Part shown: positions 58,701 through 64,000 of the stretch, piece by piece
Numbering within the stretch: position 1 is the stretch's first letter
How the letters are laid out: each line of letters opens with the position of its first letter
Source of the DNA: Trematomus loennbergii
Lineage: Eukaryota; Chordata; Actinopteri; Perciformes; Nototheniidae
Assembly: GCA_012861695.1 (NCBI GenBank)
Contig: JAAOOA010000163.1
Span: 126,001 to 190,000 of the forward strand
Length of the DNA: 64,000 bases
Direction: 5' to 3'
The notes under the pieces: generated by a model
What the model saw: only the letters and a program-made list of their open reading frames with translations
Told to the model about the DNA's origin: nothing
Database searches by the model: none
Program-made: the position numbers and the translations under genes

Positions 58701-59969
58701 TGGCGCGGCTCTCATGTCAGGGGTCCTTGAGTGAGTGACAGCAATCCACCAATCACAATCAAATCTCCAAAGCAAACGGACCCCGTGATTAAAGGGTAAA
58801 AACACTGAATAAAGTCGTTATCTAGTAGCTGCTAACCGAGCTAGCTCAGCTTGTTGCTCTGATAACTTAAGATCCAGACGTCCGTGACTAAAATCCTTCA
58901 TCCGGTTAATATAGTTAAAAAGAATACCAATTGTTTAGCATTAAAGTTCAAGAAAGGATGGTTTGCGGACAAAAAAATCATTTCTTCAATTCCTGTATTT
59001 TTTCATATCGCAGGGGAGAAAATATATCAGTTTTTTCCAATATCGTGCAGCCCTAATGGAAAGTCAAAGAAGCATAACACTCAGATTTAATTGTACAATT
59101 TGCCTGAATCTCTTGTTAGAGGTGAGCTCTGTTTGGGAACCATGGTATAGATGACTTAAGAGAACATCTAAAATACAAAAAACATACTGAACTATTGAAG
59201 AGACAAGGCACTTACAAGGATGATAGGAACGCTTTAAGGGCCTTTTTCTACTTATATTATTTAACCTAAGTCATCTCTGAGTGTTATAGCAGTCTTACAA
59301 TTCACCATTGAGGTGATGATAAATAACATATTGTGTAACCCATATTTATATACACAGTAGAATATATAGAAAAGTATGATTTGTGGTCAGTCTTTAACCT
59401 AAACCTTTAACCTAAACCTTTAACCTAAACCTTTAACCTAAACCTTTAACCTAAACCTAAACCTTTAACCTAAACTCCTATTTCTTAATTTACATATCAT
59501 TGTTGTAAAGGTGTCAACAGTACAGGAGCAAAGTAGCAGCAGATATTAAAGTATATGCTTTTAGTATATGCCTAAATTCAACAAATTGGTTGTTGAATTA
59601 ACAAAAATAAGGTAATTATTTATAAAACAATTGTATTAAACACATTTAAATAAGATGACAATTATATTTTAACTAATTAGACTATTAAAACCTTCCAATG
59701 GACACGTGTAGCTTAGGTAAAAAGCACAATAAACACATGACAGTTAGTGAGTCATTTCACTAAATGTACATTTCACAATTTGCCTGAATGTTTTTTATAT
59801 ATGCGTCTAAAAATAAAAGGTGAAACTGAAGCAGTGTGCTAGTGTTTCTGCTGTGCTGGCACTTATTGAAGCTCACCTGTGGTGGGGTTGGGGTCGAGCC
59901 GCTGCGACCCCCGGACATAATCTCATCTGTAATATCCCGACCTCCTTGGTTAGGGTCTCTTATTCTGAT
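31574..59969 (-). CDS. eif4g1: eukaryotic translation initiation factor 4 gamma 1 (24 coding exons, N-terminus outside window)
   Basis: eIF4G1 is the cytoplasmic scaffold of the eIF4F cap-binding complex. It links eIF4E, eIF4A, eIF3, PABP and MNK to bring ribosomes to mRNA. The 24 minus-strand exons encode, in order: [10 protein letters not shown] (59.9 kb), an acidic/proline-rich region, the eIF4E-binding YDREFLLGF (51.1 kb), a poly-Gly linker, the MIF4G domain (48.2-45.2 kb), an RGG-like linker with WNTVPIS, an Arg-rich VTKRSFSRE segment, the MA3 domain (38.1-35.8 kb) and the W2 domain ending ESDNS. WNTVPIS...RPIDTSRL and VTKRSFS match the 4G1 rather than the 4G3 paralogue, although some positions ([15 protein letters not shown]) look 4G3-like. 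The PABP-binding N-terminus is not seen. About a dozen one-base frame breaks interrupt eight exons. Which fish duplicate (a or b) it is cannot be told. Confidence 0.92.
31817..31980 (-). mobile_element. SINE (reverse) in last eif4g1 intron
   Basis: Reverse complement of the SINE at 8334-8526: tail gacgcttttatccaaagcga at 31842, body gcccagggacacaacgacat, box B gtttgaac and head ccactgcgccacaccctccc. It is nearly full length. Confidence 0.85.
32010..32110 (+). mobile_element. L2-type LINE fragment
   Basis: About 100 bases matching the C-terminal coding part of the LINE at 2780-4560 (tattatgctccaaatatctg, cagaaacctgcaggtccgct). It lies inside the last eif4g1 intron. Confidence 0.85.
32273..32413 (-). 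CDS. eif4g1: eif4g1 exon 23 (W2 domain)
   Basis: Reads [40 protein letters not shown] and ELEQPA. It is open and in phase with exons 22 and 24, between TGCAG and GTGAGT splice sites. Confidence 0.96.
32521..32602 (-). CDS. eif4g1: eif4g1 exon 22 (W2 domain)
   Basis: Reads [20 protein letters not shown] then ICQSAII, open, with GTGCAG acceptor and GTGAGT donor. ANL.EQQ..S..LVRALMT is the conserved start of the W2 helices. Confidence 0.95.
32700..34130 (+). repeat. GATAATTTT/GAGAAAAAG satellite array 2
   Basis: A 1.4-kb tandem array in the intron between exons 21 and 22, made of gtgataattttgtgattttg / agaaaaa units with variants taagaaaaagtgagcatttt and gtgaggattttgagaaaaag. Blocks of about 150-200 bases recur, showing higher-order amplification. 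It is related to 29590-30215 and, in reverse, to 56060-56450. The last 140 bases grade into the array-1 type unit. Confidence 0.92.
34130..34430 (+). mobile_element. flank of a satellite-bearing mobile repeat
   Basis: The sequence following array 2 (acatgacaggatgtatgatt, ctagaagagcatcaggactg, cagcatgtgaaggacactgt, aggaactagttgatgctctg) recurs as its reverse complement around array 3 at 55880-56640. The arrays therefore travel with a common flank, which suggests one mobile element family with an internal satellite. Its end points are not determined. Confidence 0.7.
34500..34633 (-). CDS. eif4g1: eif4g1 exon 21 (MA3-W2 linker), one frame break
   Basis: Reads [20 protein letters not shown] then [17 protein letters not shown], and after a one-base gap near 34522 QRLFDWIE. 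With one extra base the exon is 45 codons and in phase on both sides. The break lies in a GACGACAGAGG context. Confidence 0.9.
34810..35230. other. intron, AT-rich, no gene
   Basis: AT-rich intron DNA with a short (TA)n run at about 35056-35075. No coding or terminal-repeat signal. Confidence 0.5.
35244..35342 (-). CDS. eif4g1: eif4g1 exon 20
   Basis: Reads [20 protein letters not shown] then [13 protein letters not shown]. It is open, phase 0 at both ends, and matches the conserved KKVG.LWREA.LSWK.FLPEG segment after the MA3 domain. Confidence 0.95.
35772..35853 (-). CDS. eif4g1: eif4g1 exon 19 (MA3 end)
   Basis: Reads [20 protein letters not shown] then NLLCKEM, in phase with exon 18 (the first base completes an Arg codon). 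It is open, with a GTGAGA donor. Confidence 0.95.
35949..36074 (-). CDS. eif4g1: eif4g1 exon 18 (MA3)
   Basis: Reads [20 protein letters not shown], then [20 protein letters not shown] and F. It is open. The AED.AIDIPH.WLYLAEL block is one of the most conserved MA3 stretches in eIF4G proteins. Confidence 0.96.
36220..36706 (+). mobile_element. complete TTAA-flanked MITE (GGGGACCTATCATGC ends)
   Basis: Inverted ends AGGGGACCTATCATGC and AGTGGACCTATCATGC, with exact TTAA duplications at 36216-36219 and 36707-36710. Its 487 bases do not encode a transposase. It is a piggyBac-like type that I recognise as common in fish genomes, sitting in the intron between exons 17 and 18. Confidence 0.9.
37316..37487 (-). 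CDS. eif4g1: eif4g1 exon 17 (MA3), one base short at its start
   Basis: Reads [40 protein letters not shown] and [17 protein letters not shown]. It matches the core of the MA3 domain. The join to exon 16 lacks one base (CACAG/AGG where a GAG codon is expected); the rest is open and fits exon 18. Confidence 0.92.
37591..37795 (+). mobile_element. left end of a hAT-like element
   Basis: Begins CAGCCGTGTCAAACTCAATT and shares about 200 bases, including catcagcattatggttgcac and gatagggtaataacttcata, with 62999-63205. The ends resemble the element at 53358-53882. No right end is seen. Confidence 0.6.
37963..38087 (-). CDS. eif4g1: eif4g1 exon 16 (MA3 start), two frame breaks
   Basis: Reads [10 protein letters not shown], then after a C8 run [15 protein letters not shown], then after a further one-base gap [15 protein letters not shown]. 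The LTEEEL...[11 protein letters not shown] segment is the first MA3 helix. Breaks are at the run of eight G (plus strand 38053-38060) and near 38006-38012. Confidence 0.88.
38680..38919 (-). CDS. eif4g1: eif4g1 exon 15 (Arg-rich linker), one frame break
   Basis: Reads [20 protein letters not shown] then, after one surplus T in TTTT (38855-38858), [40 protein letters not shown] and [17 protein letters not shown]. The VTKRSFS motif identifies the 4G1 paralogue. Without the correction a TGA follows at once. Confidence 0.9.
39136..39253 (-). CDS. eif4g1: eif4g1 exon 14, one base short
   Basis: In the correct frame it reads [50 protein letters not shown] is a conserved eIF4G1 motif. The join to exon 13 needs one more C in GGCCCAG (39248-39254). 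Confidence 0.9.
39763..39876 (-). CDS. eif4g1: eif4g1 exon 13
   Basis: Reads [38 protein letters not shown]. It is open; SWGKGSSGG is conserved in all eIF4G1/3 proteins. Splice sites TTTCAG and GTAGGT. Confidence 0.94.
40240..40423. mobile_element. palindromic MITE (GGCCGTTTCTCAATGTCGAGTA ends)
   Basis: Two arms of about 75 bases, starting ggccgtttctcaatgtcgag at 40240 and ending in its complement at 40423, with only about 32 bases between them (40316-40347). Both arms carry tttcaagtatactacgtcat. It is nested in the hAT element at 39963-41667. Confidence 0.9.
40704..41215 (-). repeat. dispersed repeat R1, copy 3
   Basis: Starts CAGAGGTGGGAGAAGTACTC, the same terminal sequence as the right end of 13518-14362, and runs collinear with 9745-10165. 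The far end is truncated. It is nested in the hAT element at 39963-41667. Confidence 0.75.
42033..42358 (-). CDS. eif4g1: eif4g1 exon 12 (RGG-like linker), one frame break
   Basis: Reads [18 protein letters not shown] then, after one missing base near 42304, [17 protein letters not shown], a Gly-rich stretch with three RNDGG repeats and [13 protein letters not shown], then [20 protein letters not shown] and LSKITK. WNTVPIS...[12 protein letters not shown] fits eIF4G1. With one extra base the exon is 109 codons and in phase. Confidence 0.93.
42370..45210. other. large intron, no gene recognised
   Basis: Mostly unique-looking AT-rich intron DNA. It holds a LINE-tail-like piece at 43143-43208 (gcgaccttgaggttatgaaa, gcgctatataaat, then (ATT)n) and a short tandem duplication of gctagcttagcatagcta at 43568-43614. 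No terminal repeats were found. Confidence 0.5.
45221..45325 (-). CDS. eif4g1: eif4g1 exon 11 (MIF4G end)
   Basis: Reads [20 protein letters not shown] then [15 protein letters not shown]. It is open, phase 0, and almost identical to the human eIF4G1 block. Confidence 0.97.
45710..45946 (-). CDS. eif4g1: eif4g1 exon 10 (MIF4G)
   Basis: Reads [60 protein letters not shown] and [19 protein letters not shown]. It is open, 79 codons. This part of the MIF4G HEAT repeats contacts eIF4A. Confidence 0.97.
46507..46650 (-). CDS. eif4g1: eif4g1 exon 9 (MIF4G)
   Basis: Reads [40 protein letters not shown] and QKELDAAT. It is open, 48 codons, phase 0. The donor is GTGGTA. Confidence 0.97.
46700..46915 (+). 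mobile_element. LINE 3' fragment ([17 protein letters not shown] type)
   Basis: Codes in pieces for [14 protein letters not shown] and [27 protein letters not shown]-like sequence, the C-terminal end of a fish non-LTR retrotransposon. A second copy is at 63742-63960. Confidence 0.7.
47844..48245 (-). CDS. eif4g1: eif4g1 exon 8 (MIF4G start)
   Basis: Reads [50 protein letters not shown], an acidic spacer, then [20 protein letters not shown] and [29 protein letters not shown]. It is open, 134 codons. It covers the first MIF4G helices and the RNA-binding basic stretch before them. Confidence 0.97.
48370..48960 (+). mobile_element. hAT-like remnant starting TAGGGCTGTCAACGGTGACGCG
   Basis: tattagggctgtcaacggtg at 48370 resembles a common fish hAT terminal sequence. 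A following block (agacttcacggcaataattc, cctgatttctctcaccagt) recurs at 49728-49800. The right end is not identified. Confidence 0.4.
49434..49661 (-). CDS. eif4g1: eif4g1 exon 7 (poly-Gly linker)
   Basis: Reads [37 protein letters not shown], then a long Gly run, four to five REG repeats, another Gly run and REERRGP. It is open, 76 codons. [12 protein letters not shown] is conserved in 4G1; the GGA-type trinucleotide tract is an in-frame expansion. The donor is GTAAGT. Confidence 0.95.
50466..50700 (-). pseudogene. hAT transposase C-terminal fragment
   Basis: The minus strand reads [20 protein letters not shown], the conserved hAT C-terminal dimerisation motif (P..ER.FS.AG.I), followed by non-homologous sequence. 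It is a short remnant in the intron between exons 6 and 7. Confidence 0.7.
51028..51161 (-). CDS. eif4g1: eif4g1 exon 6 (eIF4E-binding site)
   Basis: Reads [40 protein letters not shown] and VVLDQ. YDREFLL is the canonical YxxxxL-phi motif that docks on the dorsal face of eIF4E. It is open, 45 codons after adding one base from exon 5. Confidence 0.97.
51352..51545 (+). mobile_element. LINE fragments in eif4g1 intron
   Basis: attgtaaagcacctgataaa at 51363 is a LINE-tail-like piece. 51462-51543 (caggctgaagacttttcttt, aactgcactgtaactttta) matches the 3' end of the LINE at 2780-4560. Confidence 0.7.
51828..52016 (-). CDS. eif4g1: eif4g1 exon 5, one frame break
   Basis: Reads [13 protein letters not shown], then after a C5 run (51978-51982) [40 protein letters not shown] and [17 protein letters not shown]...YQYKE precedes the eIF4E site in 4G1. 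One base more gives 190 bases and correct phase into exon 6. Confidence 0.92.
52239..52371 (+). mobile_element. TTAA-type MITE, copy 3, truncated
   Basis: Starts after TTAA with AGGTGGGGTAGGTCATTTTGG and shares gaaaatacacagccggaaaa with the copies at 10184 and 18887. The right terminal repeat is missing. Confidence 0.7.
52929..53015 (-). CDS. eif4g1: eif4g1 exon 4 ([16 protein letters not shown] motif), two frame breaks
   Basis: The conserved segment is read in pieces: AAVSV, then [11 protein letters not shown], then [13 protein letters not shown]. One base is missing at 53000/53001 and one at the A-run 52966-52969. With both restored, the exon matches vertebrate eIF4G1 closely. The donor GTGTGTGTG is formed by a (CA)n microsatellite. 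Confidence 0.9.
53358..53882 (+). mobile_element. hAT-like element (CAGGGGTGTCAAACT ends)
   Basis: Ends CAGGGGTGTCAAACT and (inverted) CACATGTGTCAAACT. Flanking 8-mers AGCTAAAG and GTCTAAAG match at six of eight positions. It is non-autonomous; internal reading frames are remnants. Confidence 0.65.
54010..54066. repeat. (ATAG)n / (ATAT)n microsatellite
   Basis: gatagatagatagatataga and related tetranucleotides. Confidence 0.9.
54332..55628 (-). CDS. eif4g1: eif4g1 exon 3 (acidic/Pro-rich region), several frame breaks
   Basis: Begins [20 protein letters not shown]. It then needs a change of frame at the C-run 55563-55566, and back at 55513-55517, to avoid a TGA at 55540-55542. From there a long open stretch follows: [26 protein letters not shown], a run of Glu, and [15 protein letters not shown]. 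It then enters an 11-residue repeat ([11 protein letters not shown]). The frame changes again several times inside the repeat. It ends [18 protein letters not shown] at a GTAAGT donor. The low-complexity acidic content fits this poorly conserved part of eIF4G1. Confidence 0.88.
54410..54745. repeat. eif4g1: coding minisatellite in eif4g1 exon 3, about 11 copies
   Basis: Plus-strand unit aggagtcaatgcctcttctg plus ctgtgggaggggg (33 bases) with 30-, 31- and 32-base variants. In the minus frame it encodes [11 protein letters not shown]. Variants whose length is not a multiple of three throw the reading frame. Confidence 0.9.
55812..55885 (+). repeat. LINE 3'-tail-like fragment
   Basis: ttgtaaggtgacattgggtg ccttgaaaggcgcctaaaaa followed by an (ATTT)n-like tail, typical of fish LINE 3' ends. 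Confidence 0.5.
55880..56640 (-). mobile_element. satellite-bearing mobile repeat, reverse copy
   Basis: Flanks (aactagttcctgaacagtgt, tccttcacatgctgatatac, gatagctatgtgattaac on the minus strand) are the reverse complement of the flank at 34130-34430. The internal array is at 56060-56450. Related flank pieces (aatcatacatcc.gtcatga) sit on both sides of the array. Confidence 0.7.
56060..56450 (-). repeat. satellite array 3 (reverse orientation)
   Basis: About 14 units of ctcaaaatcacctaaaaatt plus ctgactttt, with variants carrying attggcttttt. The minus strand resembles the gagaaaaag/gattttgag units of arrays 1 and 2. Confidence 0.88.
56640..57070. other. intron, no feature recognised
   Basis: AT-rich intron sequence with no coding or repeat structure that I recognise. 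Confidence 0.4.
57079..57148 (-). CDS. eif4g1: eif4g1 exon 2
   Basis: Reads [23 protein letters not shown] and one extra G. It follows exon 1 in phase 0. ANGE...VRPD matches the segment after STPTPPQ in 4G1. Donor GTGAGT. Confidence 0.85.
58561..59055 (+). mobile_element. hAT-type MITE with TAGGGCTGCACGATAT ends and exact TSD
   Basis: Inverted ends TAGGGCTGCACGATAT at both sides and an exact 8-bp duplication ATGGAAAG (58553-58560 and 59056-59063). 495 bases, no transposase. Located in the intron between exons 1 and 2. Confidence 0.9.
59392..59477. repeat. 13-bp tandem repeat, telomere-like
   Basis: About six copies of cctttaacctaaa (13 bases), one of them shortened. The unit resembles two degenerate CCCTAA telomere repeats. 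Confidence 0.85.
59480..59870. other. intron, no feature recognised
   Basis: AT-rich intron DNA without recognisable coding or repeat structure. Confidence 0.4.
59877..59969 (-). CDS. eif4g1: eif4g1 exon 1 of this window ([10 protein letters not shown])
   Basis: Reads [20 protein letters not shown] then [11 protein letters not shown] between CCACAG and GTGAGC. It is open, 31 codons, phase 0. This is the conserved block just after the PABP-binding N-terminus, so further 5' exons are expected upstream. Confidence 0.95.
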
Positions 59970-59979
59970 CTGTGGAGGA

Positions 59980-60607
59980 AAAGGAGACGACACGTACGGT
60001 TACAGGTGGTACAGAATAGAAGAAGTGAATCCGTGTGTGAGAGTTAGGAAGTTAAAATGTGTCCGGGAGACGACAGAAGCATGTCAGAGAATGCCATAAT
60101 ACACATTTTCTATTCAATACAATACAGAATAACCTGGTAATGCAACAATTAGATCTTAAATGTAATAATATCTGCATGGTAACACTTAAAATACACGCCT
60201 CATCATGTGAAGCAACCAATATACACATAAAAAGGGAATAAGAGCAACCGGATTCGAGGTGAAATTCAATATAATCCAAGTAAAAAAAGTAGAATGAATG
60301 AATGTGAATGCGAGTGAAAGGGTTCAACCGTTCAGCCTGAGGACAGCAACATGTAAGAGTAGCGTTCCCATGATGCAACGCTTACATTGTCAGCCTTTTT
60401 TGGTGACTGGCCGCTGCCTGATTCAATGAAAGCTAAATATCTCACATTGTGAACACTGAGGCAAGCAGAAAAAAAAATCCAAACTGTACACGCTATGCAA
60501 ATTCCTCGGCTGCACACAATGTGCGTCCGTCTGATTGTCACCAGAAAGACTTGTGTTTGGATTTACTTTTAAAGCAGACACAGAGACACACAGACAACAG
60601 AGAGAGA

Positions 60608-60668
<61 letters not shown>

Positions 60669-61190
60669 AAGATCTAATCAATTACCAAGGAGTGCCATTA
60701 CATTACAAACACATGCTCTCCTTTTTCCTCTCACTCTCACTCCACATACTTAAAGAGCTGTCATGCTATGAGCCACCGCCACACACACACACACACACAC
60801 ACACCCCGGACAATTATTCAACTGGAAAAGTTTACAGGCCTACAGTTGGACTTTAAGAAATATTTGCTCGTCGTCACTGACCTTTCAAATCTACACCCCC
60901 CCTTCTCCATTTCGGAAGCATTACTAACCTTAACAGGCCTCTCTCATCCTGGGGCTGTGGGCTGAGTGATCCAGCCGCTGGACTTTAAACTCCACAAAGC
61001 AGCTCCACAAGTTTTGTAACTTTAACTCAGCATAGCTCACACACACACATCTACACTTAGCCGGGGCCTGACTGTCAGTACGCCAGCTAGCTCACTCACT
61101 CACTCGCTCGCTACTTGAATAACTGTCCAAGCAGAATCGGGGAGGAAAGAAAAAAAATAAAATAGGATAACGCGAGTGGCCTTGTAAAGC
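59980..61190. other. intron or alternative 5' region of eif4g1, microsatellites
   Basis: No further eif4g1 exon could be recognised. Contains (CA)n tracts at 60609-60665 and 60779-60803. 61075-61115 has (CTCA)n/(CTCG)n-type runs. Confidence 0.4.
60609..60665. repeat. (CA)n microsatellite
   Basis: Uninterrupted CA dinucleotide repeat of about 28 units. Confidence 0.97.
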
Positions 61191-61660
61191 TATGGCACTG
61201 GAATGTGCTGCCCCTCCCACAGAGGCTAACAGACAGTTAAAGGGGCCGGGGAGTGAACGAGGTGCAAAGGCGGAGGAGGAGGAGGGGGGGGGGGGGGAAA
61301 GAAAATCATCAAATGAGCAGCAGCTAGCCGAAGAAACTCCCCCTTTTCCTCATTCTTTGCCCTGTCATCCTGCAGGGCGCTTCCTCGGATATATCATTTT
61401 TTTTTTTTTCTTCACCACCCTTTTTGAGAGGAAGGGGAGGGTTGGTTAGCCCTTCCGGCTCAAAAGGGGGAGGAGATGGTGGCCACGTGGAGCTGAGCTA
61501 TGTGCTGACATGTCCTTCACCCCCCCCCCTCCTCCTCCTCCTTCCCATGGGTCTTTTTCCTCTGACACACAGAGCAGAAAAGGGGGCAATTTTGCAGAGA
61601 CTTTTGACCGTAACCAGCTTGTTATAAAAGGGATAAGCGTGGGGGGAAAGGGTTGCAGTT
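61190..61660. other. GC- and purine-rich block, possible promoter
   Basis: Compared with its AT-rich surroundings, this stretch is GC-rich with GGA/G-runs (61270-61300), C-runs (61520-61545) and GGGAGGGG motifs. It could be a promoter or first exon for a shorter eif4g1 transcript on the minus strand, but no start codon or core promoter could be fixed. Confidence 0.2.
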
Positions 61661-62995
61661 AACTCTGTAAGGGAAAAGAATGGCCGATATGTTATCAGAA
61701 ATCATTCCTAGCCGTTTATAGATTATGTCAAGTGGTACAAACACACTCTACACTTATAAACTGACAAAGGATGCATTTTAGGACTTTTGACCGTAACCAG
61801 ACAATGGTGGAAGACTGTGTGACAATGGCGGATATGTTATCTGAAATATGTTCTTACTGTTTACAGATTATCTCAAACAAACTATAGTCTCACTTTTATT
61901 GAATTGTAAGAGTCTTTATGGAGCTTATAACTGACAGTGGACGTGTTTTAGATGAGTCTTATCCGTGTTGAAAGTACATGGTTTTAAAACTGATTTGATC
62001 ACATGGTTTATTCCACGAAGCATAGTGTGTGAAGTTTCATTCTGAATCGGTGACAGAACATTTAGAAAAAGTCATCAAGTCACAGATATAGAAACCCTCG
62101 TGCTTGCTCTGCACTTATTCTATTTGTTTTATGCGTCTATCGTCACGTTTTAAGTCTTTTAACATGCTGCTGTGACCAAAAAATATCCCTAACCTTAGTT
62201 GAACTTAAAAGAAAATGCTAACAATTGGCTTCACAGATCATAAAACCAAAAGGCAGCCACTATTAAAATGGTTTCAACAGGAGGAAAACCGATACAAGTA
62301 CACTAGGGACAAGTGCAATATTTAATTTCAGGATGCACAATATTTGTTAAAGGCTACGTATGTGCTGCCGATCCATCCCGAGCTACAAATCGACTTAACA
62401 CAACAAACGTGTCTGGCACAGATTCTCTCAAAAAGCCCACAATGATCATTTTATTAAATTGTTCTGGAGGGATCTTTGGGATATAGAAGGAGGCCGACTT
62501 AGCTTCATCATCAGAGCCACCTAAAGTGTGCTTACCACTGTTAACAACTAAACTAAAATGGTCTGAAGAAGATCATGTCTCTCTGCCAATCACCGGCAAC
62601 TCTACAGTAAAAAATCCTGACTGTCTGCAAAACTAGTCAGGAACAGGTTCTCCGACAACTAGCGTTCAGTTATCCTGGGAGGAAGGAGAGCTACCTCCAA
62701 TGGCCTCTTTCACAAACATCAGGGGGGTCAAACACCATTACTTTTGCACCATTTGTTACAGCAGGACAAGTCCTAAAAAAGCCTTTTGTAAGAAGGGAGT
62801 CGAACCTAAACACGGCTCAGGACTGTAAAATGCAGGTTTTACGTCGATCAGCACCTCCCCTTTTTTCGATGGAGATAATCACAACCAATCTTAGGCGAGA
62901 TCTGATCACGTGTTCAACCTCACAAAAGACCCTGTACATCGTCAGTGTGGAGTTAACTGCACCATGGGAGGCTGCAGGTGATGTTTAAGGCCCTA
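61660..62995. other. no gene recognised
   Basis: Contains two related pieces (acttttgaccgtaaccag at 61602 and 61783; atggcggatatgttat-type strings at 61680 and 61825) indicating a local duplication of about 180 bases. Otherwise unremarkable. Confidence 0.45.
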
Positions 62996-62998
62996 AAC

Positions 62999-63205
62999 CA
63001 GCCGTGTCAAACTCAATTCATGGCAGGCCACATCAGCATTATGGTTGCACTCAAAGGGCCGGTTGTAACTTTAAGACTATATAAAAATACATAATCAATA
63101 TGTATATATAAAATAATGTATTATATTACATTATTGCCTCTGCATTGGATTGTTATCTGATAGGGTAATAACTTCATAATTAACTACGTCTGAAAGCAGA
63201 AGTCT
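62999..63205 (+). mobile_element. left end of a hAT-like element, second copy
   Basis: Starts CAGCCGTGTCAAACTCAATT and matches 37591-37795 over about 200 bases. No right end is found. Confidence 0.6.
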
Positions 63206-63741
63206 ACGGCAAATAATTGGAAGTCTCTTCAGTGAGAATGTTTTTCAGGAGTTTTACATTGTGTGTGACGTAGACATTGATCGCGTTATAGCATCAGCAG
63301 GGACCAATGGAAAGGGACCAAAGTCCACCCTTAGGTGACAGAAGTGGCTGATAAGCAGTCGAATCACAAGTGAGAGGGTCCTGGCATCATGCATACCTGT
63401 AGCTATTCCCTAGTAATGGATTATTAAGGAATGGACACTCTACTAAGCCTGAATGATTTTTATCTCTTTCAACAAAGGAAACATTGATTGGGAAACAAAT
63501 GAAGATGGTCCCATTTAAACCTCCAAAGAAAACGTAATCAATGCAATCAAAATGGTGGCAGAAGCTTAAAGCTAGGTTTAGTTGACATAAAACACCATTA
63601 AAAGAATGATAGTTCAACTTTAAAGTGTCTTTTTTGTACTGATATTGTTTAAAATGACCCTGAATGTTTGATGACGATAAAATAACTTTCTGCTGCCATA
63701 ATGTAGTCAGTCATTTCACTAAACTTCAGTTCTACTTGTGT

Positions 63742-63960
63742 GTCTGCTGCGAGGGGGACCCAGGTTCCCATCAGCAAAAACACGTCTGTTTGCTATCCTG
63801 GCTCCAAAATGGTGGAATGAGCTCCCCATTGACATCAGGACAGCAGAAAGCTTACACATCTTCGGAGCAGACTGAAGACTCATCTCTTTCACTCCGCTTC
63901 GAGCGATAGAATTACTAACAAAGACTTGTATACTAATAAAGGACTGGCTTATCTAAAGCT
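63742..63960 (+). mobile_element. LINE 3' fragment, second copy
   Basis: Matches 46740-46960 nearly base for base (gagggggacccaggttccca, ctccaaaatggtggaatgag, cagaaagcttacacatcttc) and encodes the [21 protein letters not shown] C-terminus. Confidence 0.75.
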
Positions 63961-64000
63961 AGTTGAGTAGCACTTGAAATGTTTTGGCTCTGAAACCTGA

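Noticed and set aside
31574..59969. eif4g3 instead of eif4g1
   Set aside because: A few residues look 4G3-like ([15 protein letters not shown]), but [22 protein letters not shown] and NKAEKAWKP fit 4G1 better.
60052..60378. Possible extra eif4g1 exon on the minus strand
   Set aside because: The peptide shows no eIF4G similarity and has no matching splice phase.

Overview
This window looks like a piece of a teleost fish genome. The coding segments are split by introns with vertebrate GT/AG splice sites. The one conserved housekeeping gene matches vertebrate eIF4G1. The rest is a dense mix of fish-type repeats: an L2/CR1-type LINE with a (TTGCC)n tail, tRNA-derived SINEs, hAT, PIF/Harbinger and TTAA-flanked elements, and long (CA)n/(GT)n microsatellites. 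I cannot name the species.

Layout. 1-2.1 kb: AT-rich DNA, then a broken repeat-type ORF with a 51-bp minisatellite. 2.8-4.56 kb: a 5'-truncated LINE. 4.8-8.0 kb: hAT remnant and copy A of a duplicated block made of tRNA-SINE units. 8.3-12.3 kb: SINEs, one of them split by a hAT element with exact 8-bp target duplications, plus a hairpin repeat and microsatellites. 12.9-15.3 kb: an intact three-exon gene for a small single-Ig membrane protein (230 aa) with a very cysteine-rich tail. 15.76-19.5 kb: copy B of the duplicated block, in direct orientation, so the Ig gene is bracketed by long direct repeats. 19.6-20.9 kb: RNase H end of a non-LTR retrotransposon. 22.0-24.9 kb: an unrecognised repeat-type ORF head-to-head with an open, three-exon PIF/Harbinger transposase. 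25-29.3 kb: decayed repeats, a second hairpin copy and a MADF-type pseudogene. 29.6-30.2 kb: a satellite array.

31.6-60.0 kb, minus strand: 24 coding exons of eif4g1, from the conserved [10 protein letters not shown] segment to the stop codon. The eIF4E-binding site, MIF4G, MA3 and W2 regions are all present. The N-terminal PABP-binding exons are not visible and probably lie beyond position 64000. Many exons are cleanly open, but about a dozen single-base frame breaks, mostly in short homopolymers, interrupt others. Residue conservation is excellent on both sides of each break, so base-level assembly errors are the simplest explanation, with a young pseudogene as the alternative. The introns hold SINE, LINE, hAT and TTAA elements and two more copies of the satellite found at 29.6 kb, in opposite orientations.

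The genes do not form a functional pathway: eIF4G1 is a general translation-initiation scaffold, the Ig gene is an independent candidate receptor, and the rest is mobile DNA.
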